Origin: Penelope pileata
Taxonomy: Eukaryota > Chordata > Aves > Galliformes > Cracidae
Direction: 5' to 3'
NCBI GenBank assembly: GCA_013396635.1
Contig: WBMW01001505.1
Location: forward strand, 62,001 to 126,000
DNA: 64,000 nucleotides
How positions within the stretch are numbered: position 1 is the first letter of the stretch; each line of letters opens with the position of its first letter. Positions 50,201 to 62,035 of the stretch are shown here, one piece after another. Below the pieces are notes generated by a model. The model was given only the letters and a program-made list of their open reading frames with translations, ran no database searches and was not told where the DNA came from. The position numbers and the translations under genes were made by a program.

Positions 50201-51921
50201 TAGATAAACAGGGTTGTGCTCTCCTTAATACACTGTTTTGTATCAATAAACCAAAGTAAAAAAAAAAAAATAGAAAGCACTCTTAGAACTGTAAAAGGAA
50301 TTTTACCTCTGGGAAATAAACACAAGTTGCCTTCAAACTGACATCTGTACTACAGAGACCATGAAAACCACTGCATAAACAGACAAATGAAGAGTGAAGG
50401 CAAAGAAAATGTATTGTGCAATGAATTTGGAGCTTTGTCTTTAAATTCGTATACAGGTATACATACATACACTAAGTTATTTCATCTTATTGGCTAAATT
50501 ATCATGTTTTCAGTTTTCTGAGAGTGTGATCATTGTAGAGCCAAACATTTCAAGGTAAATGGAGCACATTTCTTGGAAGTTATTAAGGAAAGGATGAGAA
50601 AATGTTAATATATTTTTTTCCTATAAATCTGCTCTAAATATTCAGACAACTGCATATATTTCAGAACTGAGATAATAATTTTACTTGATGACTTGATTAA
50701 ATTTCCAAATCAGATAATGGTTCTTTAGAGAGAAGAAAAACATCAAGCTGATACATTTAATTTATAGAAGTCCTTAAAATAAAATGTACAGGTCATTAAT
50801 TTTATATTGCAAAAGGCCTATAAATTAGATGAAATGCTCAGTTGCATATATTGCACAAGAAAATTAACAGTCCACATTTGGCTGTGGTTTCTTGGTCATC
50901 ATTTCTTCAGGAACAACTGTTCAGCAACTTGGGATATCTCTGTCAGGGTAAACTAGGTTGATGAGAGGCATATTTATTTCTAGCCTATCCACTAGCCTCC
51001 TTTATAATAGAGATCCTTCAACAGAGCTTAATCGTTGGAATACCTCTGATATTGGTAGGCCCCAAGTCATCCATGCTCAGTCGTGACATCAATCCAGTAT
51101 TTTTGTGCTTGTGAATTTGCAGTGTAAATTAGTGAAAGACCGGGTACATTTTATGTCAGAAGAGAAGGAAGAAATGCTGGAGTTGCACACATTTTCTTTT
51201 GTACTTTCACATTAAGGCAGAGAAATTCACACTGCTAGTAAAATGCATTTGGAAATAAAATCACAGTCATGTAACTATCTTTGGGCTATGGCATTTCTCC
51301 AGATTAGTCTTCTTCTAAGGAGATCTCTAAGGCTTTCATTATCTGCTTCACATAGACATAAGAGATGCTGAAATTAAACCCAGATCCTTCTAGGCCTCCA
51401 ATTCTCTAACAAGTCTTTTCCCCAGGACAGTACAGGTCTCTGACTGTTCCTTTAACTTTACCTAACTTCTGCTTGTATTGCTTGCTTACAGCATTGAAGG
51501 AAAATTAAAACGTAAGATGACAAGAAAGTTGAAATAAAATTGTTAACTAAATAACTACACACACACACACATATATATTAGCATTCCCACGGAAGCAAAA
51601 CAAATTCCCTAATTACTCTTAGAGGCTGCAGCTCTACTCAGCAGTAAGCTTGGACGGCATCTTACAGTAACAGAGATGGGAAAAAAAAAGTCTTGGATTG
51701 CCAAATATTTAAATAGATGTTATAAAGCTGTTGGCAAGATGGTGGAGTTCAGACAGAAATTGCAAAGAGGCTATCAGCTTGTGTTTCAGTGAGTAGTCCT
51801 CGTATATTTAAGTGTGCAGTTGCATCCCTATGAAATATTACAATGCTTATTCTGAAGGTTAAACACAAAAATGCAAATTAGAACTGTGGGATTTTTTTCT
51901 TGTGTTTATATCAAATTTCCC
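47209..51921. other. Unique AT-rich noncoding DNA
   Basis: No gene is recognised. Scattered words at about 47,780-47,900 and 48,590-48,640 hint at very old LINE sequence but are too weak to call. Homopolymer A runs lie at about 49,949-49,965, 50,086-50,101 and 50,258-50,270, and a short CA/TA tract at 51,556-51,579. Confidence 0.45.
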
Positions 51922-52062
51922 ATGTGTGATCTTGGCAAGTCATTCAGTACTCTAGTGCTCCATTGGTAAAATGAAAATAAATAATATCAGTTATTAGACA
52001 AGACAGTCTTGTGGCTAAATCCATCAGTCCTAACAAAGTACTTTAAAATATGACGATGATGA
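51922..52062 (+). mobile_element. Ancient MIR/L2-like relic
   Basis: The words GTGTGATCTTGGCAAGTCAT, GTGCTCCATTGGTAAAATGA and AAAATAAATAATATCAG follow in order the well-known core/3' region shared by amniote MIR and L2 elements. Further on, AAAGTACTTTAAAATATGAC and GATGAAA fit the continuation seen in ancient amniote copies. It is highly diverged, as expected for an element that stopped moving long before birds arose. The match is by memory of the family pattern. Confidence 0.6.
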
Positions 52063-53597
52063 AACCTATAGAGAAGCTTACAAACAGTTATTTCAAAATT
52101 CAAAGCCATCCATTCTAAATCCAAAAATGCTAAGTAAAACATATATCAGCATAAATATCAAAAGTGATGGGAAGGAGAAAAAGCATGACATGATTTTAAA
52201 TCATGAAATGCACATGGGATTTTTCAGTGTGTTTGTAGAGTGATGGCTATCATTCTTCAAATGCCATTCAGCTGGAAAAGTACGAACAGAAGGAATAGCC
52301 ATAGTTCAATGAACTTTCTATTGATGCTTTGGCAGGTGGATATCACAATTCCTAAGTAAGAGCAGAAGTGTCTCTGATGGAAAGAACAAGCTGTGGGGGA
52401 TGGGCATCTCTGAACCAGAAATTGCTTTAGGATTCCTTGGAAAGATGAAGACTGGAGCAATTTGCCTTGGCAAACAAAGATAAATGATCTACCATGTCAG
52501 CCAACAAGTTAAGGAAATATAGTCCATGACTGCAGACGAATGCACAGTGAGAGAAAAACACGTGTACATTCAGTATCTCATTTATAATGAAGTCATTATT
52601 TCGGGCTACATTCTTAGTGCTTTCTAACTGTGATTTGCAATGATGGTTTGAGGATATTCTGTCAAACTACAAGCTAAACCAATATTGCCACAGTACAGCT
52701 GAAAATATACAGAAAAGTACCATAGGGCCAAACAAATTCAGCTTGTATTTATCATTATCATTATTATTCTTTCATTCCCCTCTGTCTTCCTCCTTCAGAA
52801 AAGCATGTTTATAGGAGCGCACAAACAACAAGATCTTAAAAGCACCACAGACAAGAAGAGTCTCACCCTACCTTCCTGGCCTGTCCTCCCTCCATTCTGT
52901 GGTGCCTAGCTAAAACAGATGTTTAGGAATTAAAAACATGAAGAGTTCCTCATGAATGCCTAGAAGCATAGCCCGTTACACACCCAGACAAAAAGTCTTT
53001 TCATTCCTCTAATTTCTTTCAATAAGGCAGGCATTGATAAGAGCAGTCACCTGGCAGGGAGGTACAGGTAAGGAACCTTCCTTTTCCAGTTTACCTGTCC
53101 TGTGTAATTAAGAGCTTTCTGACATTCCTTAAACTGCAATGGCTGGTTCCTCATTTCTTTGATTTTCAGGAGTATGGAGTCAGAGAAAGTCTCCTCTCCC
53201 CCCTCCCCTTTTTAAAGACAGAAAAAGAAACAGAATTAGAATAGAAAATGTAGTATTTTCCCCTAAAAAGACACTGCTTCCCTACAGAGCTTCTGAATAT
53301 ATCCTTTCCTATCTTCATTTTCTGGCTCTCTACAGGAACAGAATATTTGACCCCAAACAAGCCCATATATTTATTTATTTATTTATTTTAGTAAACATGG
53401 ATGTTTTGATCTCTTTGCTCTAGAGCTTCAGACTGAGTAGCCCCACAGAATTAATACCGACGCTGAAATGTAGAAATTTAACTGAATCAGGCCTCTCACT
53501 CCTGCCCAGCAGTGTTGTAATAGCTCTCACAATTAAACCACAGCCTCTACTCTACTTGCTCCTCTTCTTCCCATTTCAAGATCATCAAAGGTCTCTG
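52063..53597. other. Unique noncoding DNA
   Basis: No gene or repeat family is recognised. A TTTA tetranucleotide tract lies at 53,367-53,391. Confidence 0.5.
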
Positions 53598-54855
53598 AAA
53601 TCATAGAATAGCTTAGGTTGGAAAGGATCTTAAAGATCATCTAATTCCAACCCCTCTGCTGCAGGCAGGGTTGCGTTGCAAACCACCAGATCAGGTTGCC
53701 CGTGGCCCCATCCAACCTGGCCTTGAACACCTCCAGGGGTGAGGCATCCACAGCTTATCTGGGCAGCCTGTGCCAGTGCCTCACTATCCTCTGAGTAAAG
53801 AATTTCTTCTTAACATCTAACCTAAATCTCCCTTCTTTTAGTTTAAAGCCATTCCCCTTTGTCCTGTCACTAGTAGAACATCTAAAAAGTTGGTTTTCTT
53901 CCTGCTTATAAGCTCCTCACAAGTACTGGAAGGCCACAATACGGTCTCCCTTGAGCCGTCTCTTCTCCAGGCTGAACGAGCCCATCTCCCTCAGCCTTTC
54001 TTTATAGGAGAGGTTCTCCAGCCCTCTGATCATCTTTGTGGCCCTTCTCTGGACTCACTCCAACAGCTCCACATCCTTCCTATACTGGGGGCCCCAGTTC
54101 TGGACACAGTACTCCAGAGTGATCTCACAATGGCAGAACAGAGGCAGACAATCACCTCCCTTGCCCTGTTGGCCACCCTTCTTTTGATGCAGCCCAGGAT
54201 ACTGTTGGCCTTCCGAGCTGCAAGTGCATACTGCTTGCTCATGTCCAGCTTTCCATCCACCAGGATCCCCAAGTTCTTCTCCACAGGGCTGCTCTAAATG
54301 AGTTATTCTCCCAGACAGTGCACATACCCGGGATTGCCCCGACGCAAGTGTAACACCTTGCACTCGGCCTTGTTGAACCCCATTAGGTTCACATGAGATC
54401 AATTTTCAAGCCAGTTCCAGGTTCCTCTGGATAACATCTCTTCCTTCTATTGTGTCAACTCCACCTCTCAGCTTGGTGTCATCAGTAAACTTGCTGAGAC
54501 TACATTAAATGCCACTGTCTATGTCATTGATAAAGATGTCAGGGAGCATAATCTCCAAGATGGACTAGTGGGAGAAACCACTGGTGATAAGCCTCCACCT
54601 GGACATAGATCCATTGACCATGAACCTGTTATTTATCCACTGAATAGTCCAGCCACCAAATCCATCTCTCTCCAATGCAAAGATAAGGATGTGGTGCAGG
54701 AACACGTCAAAGGCCAGGTATACATCAGTTACTCTTCCTTTGTTCACCGATGCCATCACTCCATTGTAGAAGGTCACCAGATTGGTCAGGCACTATCTGC
54801 CCTTGGTAAAACCGTTTTCGCTGTCTCAGATCACCTGCTCAGCATGCATAGTCTG
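53598..54855 (-). mobile_element. Long CR1 LINE copy, antisense, broken frames
   Basis: Read on the minus strand, the copy covers about 1.26 kb. It begins in the reverse transcriptase with words such as LTNLVTFYNGVMASVNKGRV, passes through the palm region (a frame spans 54,565-54,777), the LGILVDGKLDMSKQYALAAR region (54,030-54,284) and the RxxKMIRGLE region. It ends at about 53,598 with the usual CR1 tail next to TTCTATGATT. At least three frames are needed to cover the protein, so it carries frameshifts and stops. It is the most complete reverse-transcriptase remnant in the window. Its 5' end is cut off precisely where the ERV pol fragment starts. Confidence 0.93.
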
Positions 54856-55573
54856 TGATGTGATCAATAAAATCACTGCCATGTCCCCTCCAACTAGTAA
54901 AAAAGAAACACAAGCTTTCTTAGGTGTTGTGGGTTTCTGGAGAATGCATATTCCAGATGACAGTCTGATTGTAAACCCTCTCTATCAAGTGACCCAAAAG
55001 AAGAACGATTTCATATGGGGTCCTGAGCAACAACAAGCCTTTGAACAAATCAAACAGGAGACAGTTCATGCAGTGGCCCTTAGGCCAGTCCGGACAGGGC
55101 AAGATATAAAGAATGTGCTCTACACCGCAGCCGGGGAAAATGGCCCCACCTGGAGCCTCTGGCAGAAAGCACCAGGAGAGACTCGGGGTCGACCCCTAGG
55201 GCTTTGGAGTCGGGGATACCGAGGATCCGAGGCCCGCTACACACCAACTGAAAAAGAGATATTAGCAGCATATGAAGGAGTTCGAGCTGCTTCAGAAGTG
55301 ATTGGTACTGAAGCACAGCTCCTCCTGGCACCCCGACTGCCTGTGCTGGGCTGGATGTTCAAGGGGAGGGTCCCCTCCACACATCATGCCACTGATGCCA
55401 CCTGGAGTAAATGGGTCGCACTGATCACACAACAGGCCTGAATAGGAAACCCCAGTCGCCCAGGAATCTTGGAGGTGATTATGGACTGGCCTGAAGGCAA
55501 AGATTTTGGAATGGCATCAAAGGAGGAGGTGACGCGTGCTGAAGAGGCCCCACTGTATAATGAACTACCAGAG
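54856..55573 (+). mobile_element. ERVL-like endogenous retrovirus pol fragment
   Basis: An open frame that begins in CR1 sequence becomes retroviral at about 54,856 and stays open to a TGA at 55,439-55,441. The retroviral part corresponds to the reverse transcriptase thumb and connection, with words such as KKETQAFLGVVGFWRMHIPD, PEQQQAFEQIKQE and TPTEKEILAAYEGVRAASE. After the TGA the same frame is coding-like for about 40 more codons, up to the LTR boundary at 55,573. The catalytic parts of reverse transcriptase, the RNase H active-site region, integrase and gag are absent, so the provirus is inactive. Such pol sequences belong to class III, usually env-less, avian ERVs. Confidence 0.85.
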
Positions 55574-56096
55574 TGTCTTAGTTTCTAACTGAAACTTTCT
55601 CTTTTAGTGTCTGCTACAAAGCTGTGTTTTGAAAGACAAGAAAAGCAGGGCTGGTAACACCCGGCAGCACCGAACAGAACCAAGGACATTTGTATGTCTC
55701 TGCCAGGAGAGTGAAGAGGCTAGGGGGGCCACAGGGAGATGGGAGGGGACAAGAACGGGGCAGCTGACCCAAAATGACCAAAAGGATATTCCATACCATA
55801 TGGCATCATGTGATATAAGGAAGGGAAGTGAGTGGGGAGGGTCCGTTTGCTTGGGGATTGGCTGAGCATCAGTCGCGGTCGGTGAGCGATTGCTTTGTAC
55901 AATCACTTGTTTTGTATATAATTATCATTACTGTTATTTTACTCTATTTTCCTCTTTCTGTTAGTAAATAGTTTTTATCTCAACCCACGAGTTCTACCTT
56001 ATTTCTCAATTCTCTCCCCCATCCCAGCTGGGAGGATGGGGGAGGTGAGTGAAAGGCTGTGTGGGGTTTCCAGGCCTGCCTGCCCAAACCAGAACA
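55574..56096 (+). mobile_element. LTR of the ERVL-like provirus
   Basis: The segment begins TGTCTTAGTTTCT and ends CCCAAACCAGAACA, matching the start and end pattern of the solo LTR at 22.3 kb. It also shares with it the GGCAGCTGACCCAAA block, the CATCATGTGAT word and TTAGTAAATAG with TCTCAACCCACGAG (55,961-55,990). It lies directly against the pol fragment on the same strand, so it is best read as the 3' LTR of a provirus with a large internal deletion. The two LTRs are clearly diverged and represent separate insertions. The base run after the end is ATAGT; its partner copy upstream of the lost 5' LTR is not in the window. Confidence 0.85.
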
Positions 56097-59000
56097 ATAG
56101 TCACATTATCATAAATTATAAGAAGATAATAAAAATATTAATATCAACAAAAGAAATTGGCAACTGGAGTCTTCCAGGCTCCAAATCCCAAATACCTAAA
56201 AAAAAGTACATTGAACAGCTTTGGGAAATGCAGTGCATTTCTGATACCAAGGTAAAAATCACTCCCACTCATTCTCTTCCTAGGAGCAACACAAGGCATG
56301 ATAACTATGCATGAGAAAGTGGTATCTAGCTGCACTGTGACCGAAGATCCCACACTGCAATATTTCACATATACAAAGGGTTGTTGAGCACTGTACAGAT
56401 TTAGAGTGGAGGCTCTGTGGGCTAAAGCCTCTTTTCAAATTGGCTCAAACTGATCTCATAGGATTAAACTGGGTGTCTGCTGAAGTACGTGATGGCCGAG
56501 TTTTAACTTATTTTCCCTAAATTAAATTCTAGATATAAAAGGTCCCATAAGCATTTCAATAACTCCTGCCATAATTCTTCTAGCACAACTTTGGCAAAGA
56601 CCTTACATATGCACTTCTCTTCAAGCACATACTTCAGTCATATTTGTAAGTGTAAGTCTTAATTTAGCACAACAAGGGTAGCAACTATTGTTATTTTTAT
56701 AGTAGATTGACATCTTTCTCTCTTTGCCTTCTTTATGAAAAATCTCTAAATAGATTTCAGTTCTACTTAAAATTCCAGAAGTCTTGCCTTAGATTTCCAA
56801 ACAATAGATTCTTGAAAATAGAGTACCAACAACTGTACCAGTGTCATTCCCAAAGACTATCTGATAACTAGAGAGTTTTAACTTCAGTTAAAACTGCAGT
56901 GGCTTTTCGACAATCAATAAAACTAGATTGCAAGACACAACCGAGCACTCAACAATCTCCCTGGCTCCAGAGTCTTTAAGTTTCAGTAGGAATGCTCTTC
57001 TGGTATGCACTTCCACTAACCTGTACCACAAAACAACAGAATAGGGATAAAATAATGAAATTCAAAGATAAGCATGGAAGATTCATGTCTAAAACTAAAA
57101 GAACTGCTTTTATGATACAGCCTACACTAACTACAGCAAACTTGTGCAGATAAAGCTGGACACAACTTCCTAACCAGAAGACCTTACTTTCAGATTATTA
57201 TCTATACTGTGATCCATTAACATCGCTGGATCACCCCTTGAAGATAACATCTATTTTGTTTGTGTAAAGAGTTGAACAATAGACCATAGATTTGCATTTG
57301 AGAAGCAGCATGTAACAGGTGTCTACAATTAACTTTGACATGGGCTGTGTGTGCTTATTGCTTCTCAAGCTCAGGCCACATTTCAGTCCCTTGCAGGCAG
57401 ATCATAAAATCTAAGAGAATATTTACTTTGTACATCCTCTAAATGTGTCTTGTACACCATAAAATAAATAAATACATATATAAATCACAGTGTCCAGCTC
57501 TTACAGGGGAATGCAACATGCACATCAGAGAATAGATTACTCTCTATAGTTCGCTGCTCTTAACCACTACAATAATATGTAGATGTAGCAGCCGGTCTTT
57601 TCAGCAGGCTAAAAGAACCTTCCCCCCAGAAATATTTTTTCAAGATCTGCAACAATGTCACAAAACTTAATGCCACTTTTGTTTGTTTTGTTTGTTTGCT
57701 TTCCATTGATGACTTGATTATTATAGAATAAAGTCCCAACTCCTTTTCAGATTAAAGGAGGGAGGGGAACTCATGCATTTAGCAAGCTAAGAATAACAGA
57801 TCTTTAAAATCAATGTATTTATTAAACCTATCATTATTTCAGCAAAACATACAAAACCCACCATTGGTGGGTTTTGTACCCACCTCAGACACCAAAGAGC
57901 ACTGATTGTACCTAGAAGATCTATCAGTCCTGTTTTCAGCCAGATACTCACAAGAAAATTGTGTGATTTATAGCACCAGAAATAAAGCTTTGTATGTGGA
58001 GTCTGTATAAATAAATGTGTTATACAGCACTTATCAATGATCTTCCTGCTTGAAAGTTTGTGAAGATACCTTCCCAATAAAAGTTTCTATCATATTCATG
58101 CATGACTGTATTCTACGTCTTACAATGCTCACTTTCTGAAGACAAACTATTTAAACAGCCGAATAGTTAGAATCAGCAGTACTACAAACAGACTGGCTTG
58201 GAAATCTTTTTTCTGACTAGTAATTACTGAATATGGTTGTTATTCTCAAATCTTAATTACAGGAAAAATAATTTTATTGTTAGTGAATCATCATTATTCT
58301 CCTTTAACCCTGACTTAAATGTCCAAACCAAGAAGACTTGGACATAATCCTTCCAAGTCATCAAATTGTCAACCAGCAGAAATTTCACCCAATACTTGTC
58401 TATCCTTCAGGCATGTGTTTACGAAAGAATTTTATTACATTAGGCTGTCTTATTATTTTATTAAAAAACGTGGAATATTGGTATTTGCTGTGTAAACAGC
58501 TGAGAGATACATCCATCATTCTCCTTCTGCAAGTCTCAGTGAGGATAGGAACATCTGAAATGGCAAAAACTACAGCAATCTTGCTGTCTGTGCACTAATC
58601 AGAGCCCTTCGTCAACTCAAATCTAGATTTTTTTTTTTCCAGATACAAGTCATTTTATAAAATAAATACAATTTTTAAAATAAATTTTTAAATAAAACTG
58701 TTCTTAAAGCAAACGGATAACAGATTCAATAAAAAGTCAATGGAAACCAGAACTGGTGTTAAACTGTAACAGTAATTTACCATCTTTGTTTTGAGACTAC
58801 AGCTTAGATCAGTATATAAGTGTTTGAATAGGAATCAGTCTGTGTTGATATTGAGGTCAGGTTTCTGCAATACACCAAATGCTAAGCTTCTAGTCCATAA
58901 ATGCCTTCACTGCAAATAAACCATAAATCTATTATCTTTACAGCAGCTGCAATCTGGAAAATGTGCTCTTTTTTAATTTAGTTGCCTCATGAATATCATA

Positions 59001-61559
59001 TTAACAAAGAAGCAACCTGGACAAGAAATATGTTGTTAAGTGAAAAGCCCACTAACTGGATGATCAAGACAACTGTTTTTTTTTTTTTTTTTTTCAGACA
59101 TTTTCCCCTTTCCTGTCATCAAATACTAGCAAGGTTTCTTCTACAAGATTAGATGGTGTGTTCTTAAAGCACTTACATGGCCAAATTCTCAACAATAGGT
59201 AGTCTCCCTTAAAAATGACTAGAATATTTGTTTCCCATCCTAAATCAAAATTATGATTGTGTTCTGATTAAAAATAAAAGGTCAACGTTTGCTGTAGGAT
59301 ATGAAATGAATATATATACACACACACAAACTCCAAGTGTGCTTTACAATTATGCTTACACATCCTAATATAATCATTTTCATCTAGAAGCCAAAATGAA
59401 AAATGTTAAATGAAGCATTTTGTCATCATCAAAATGAGAAGTTCAGAATTATTTGTTTTGACACTTCTCAGTTGAAGTATTTGACAGGAGCATGTCAAAT
59501 TTGACATAATTTTCTAATTTCAACCCGTTTCCTTGAACATTTTTTGACTAAGTTTATATAATACCTCATAGTATTAAAAAGAAGTCAGATATTTTACTTT
59601 TCCAGGCTTTTCTACTTTTCTAAGAAGATTTATAACGCTCAGAGGTTTAAAAATATTGCATGCATTCCCCTCATGATATTATCTTCATCTTTGGTGACAC
59701 TGAGATCTCTTCAATCTGTTTCCTATGAAGATGCACTAAATAAGGCTTTGTGTTTGTGTCTATTTTTTTTTCCTTCTTCATTTAAACATAACACATTATG
59801 TTATATATTGAGGTAGAAACAGAGAAGAGGCTAAATTTGATCAGAGAATCTATGTTGTGTACAATGCATGAATAGGAAACCTGACAGCAGCACAGGATAG
59901 GATACTAACACTATGGTTCTCGGTGCAATGCCCAAGCTGAAGTGGACTTTATTCAATAAAATGGCCTCCAGACAGAACTTAGGCTTAAATTTGGAGGTCT
60001 CTGTCTGCTTCAGCATTGCTTCCTTTCTCTAGTGTTCAAGGAGCTAGGCTTGCAATAGTTGAGTCTGTTTCAAAATCCTTCCATAACAGAAATTGAAGGA
60101 TGTCTCTCTTACTTCCAAAATGTCAGTGTATATTCTTCCTCTCCTCATGAGATGTGATGCATCTGACCTACAGCACAGCCACATGAACTACTGAAACATT
60201 GCAAGTGAGGAGGAAGCCATCTCTGAAGAGGGCAAGGAGGGTGACTGGAGGATAAAGGAGGTCCAGGAGAACTTGCTCTGAAAACAGTTCTGCCACAAAA
60301 GGATTCCTAACAGAGGGCCCTGGGCTTATATCTCAGGGTTACTGAGGCTAAATTGCAAACACATACTGACTGGCTTGCAAATTCGAAAGCAGAGTTACAC
60401 AGACCCACACACAAAAGCAGAAACATGCAGCTGGGGAACATCATAGAGCAATTAAATTAATAAGGAGTCCTGGTAGCCTCCAAAGCAATTTGAGTCCCTG
60501 CTCTCAATTTTCTATGGATGCCAAGATCACATTTTCCAATGGATTTTGGGTTAAATTGCCAACTCATCAAAAGAAGAACAGGCGTAGCGATGAACTTCCC
60601 TCTCTTAAACTCTTCACCCTTCAGAAGAGACTAAATTTATGGTGGGTGATGCTTGCCTTTTAACAATCAGCCCAGCAGTAACTCTCGAGAACAGGAAAGT
60701 TGCAATTATTCAGCCCAGATGCAGCACTGTCCCTTCAATGTTTGCAGGATTCATATTATGATCAAAGAAAAATTAAAAAAAAAGACAATTCTTGAATAGA
60801 AGAAAAAATTAAATACAGTTCAAAGTGCTCATTACTGGATAACCACTGCATCCTGCTCTACACCTAGAGTCAGCTGTGCTGCTTAGATGAAGCTTCCAAA
60901 GGAATCTGCCCTAGTAATTACAGCTATTAAGAAAAGCTGCAGTAAAAACTACAAATGGCATTGCATCCCTGTAATACAAGCAGCCCTTTGACATAGTTTA
61001 GCTATGTCTATAAAGAGAGGGAATAGAACTCCTAGCATTCACTGTGAAACAACATACACTTGAAATATTATCAAACTTACTTTAAATTGAAAGGTTTATG
61101 TATTCCATTTGTGGAACTCTCCCTGTTCAAGTCAAGGATTTCTTACTAAATAAAGAGACATGGAAGAAGTGATGTCTGCTTAAAGTCCAGAAGCGTCTCT
61201 ATACGAACATCTTAAAAAGAATTATCTGCTTATAATGGAACCTAGATAGTGTTAATATTAAAAAATAAGTGCTAAAACAAGATAGAACAAGATCTCATTT
61301 TAAAAATCTTATTTCATGACATGAAAACTCTACCAAGCAGCATTTTAAATGTCTTCCCTTGTCTGAAGCCATAGAAAGTACATTTTAAAATCTCATTAAA
61401 GCCATGCATATAAGTGACAAATGAGGGACAGAGGCCTCAAGCTAAAAGAGCACTTGAATTCGTGCTTGTATTTTACCTAGATGCTGAGTTCAAGGTGAAC
61501 CCTTATGAACTTAAAACTGCTCACACAGAATGATTCAAGACAGCTAGGAGAGACCTTCA
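56097..61559. other. Unique AT-rich noncoding DNA
   Basis: No gene or repeat family is recognised. Simple tracts are a 19-base T run at 59,076-59,094 and a TA/CA tract at 59,310-59,329. A perfect 13-base-arm hairpin stands at 57,850-57,878. Open frames are at most 96 codons and featureless. Confidence 0.5.
57850..57878. repeat. Perfect short inverted repeat (13-base arms, 3-base loop)
   Basis: The left arm TACAAAACCCACC (57,850-57,862) is the exact reverse complement of the right arm GGTGGGTTTTGTA (57,866-57,878), separated by ATT. The arms contain a GC-rich core. It is too short for a typical microRNA precursor, and no surrounding extended stem is seen. Confidence 0.95.
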
Positions 61560-62035
61560 AAGGTCACATCATCCAGTCATTTGCTCCAAGGCAGGAACAG
61601 CTGCCTTTCTAGACAGAATGACGTTTCTAACATATGTTTATCTGACCTGTTTCAGTGATGAAGACTACTCAGAGATAATCTACTCCCATAGCCTCATCAT
61701 GTAGAAACACACCCTCTTGCAATTTAAGTCATTATTTCTCATTGAGAACAAGTTATTCCTTTGACTGCAGAAGCCTTTTATATACTTGAAGGTTGTTACC
61801 ATGTCAGCTCTCAGTTTTGTCCTCTCTAACAGTTCTTTCATTTTTTCTTCATATGACACTCTCCAACTGGTCCACGTATTTCTTAAAGTACAGTGCTTGG
61901 AACTGGAGAGAATATTCGTTTTGGAATTTTATGACCACTGAGCAGAGCAGATGCATAACTCTGTATCTATCTTCATATTTATCCTTACATTTTTCTTGAC
62001 ATATCCCACCATAATGTTTGCTACTTTTAAAACTG
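61560..62035 (-). mobile_element. Ancient CR1/L3-like LINE fossil, antisense
   Basis: In order, the stretch shows words of the reverse complement of old amniote CR1-type ORF2: CAAAGGTCACATCATCCAGT, GCAATTTAAGTCATTATTTC, GAACAAGTTATTCCTTTGAC, GCAGAAGCCTTTTATATACT, GGTTGTTACCATGTCAGCTC, CTCTCCAACTGGTCCACGTA and TTTCTTAAAGTACAGTGCTT. It ends with the CCCACCATAATGTTTGCTAC block. It is highly diverged and holds no meaningful frame. It covers a more 3' portion of the element than most of the 33.4 kb fossil and has the same orientation. Confidence 0.7.

Noticed and set aside
51290..51440. Possible MIR-like 3' words such as TTAAACCCAGATCC
   Set aside because: A single short word match without ordered neighbours; not enough support.
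55080..55906. Minus-strand open frames over the ERV pol and LTR
   Set aside because: They are antisense to recognisable retroviral sequence and have no independent support.
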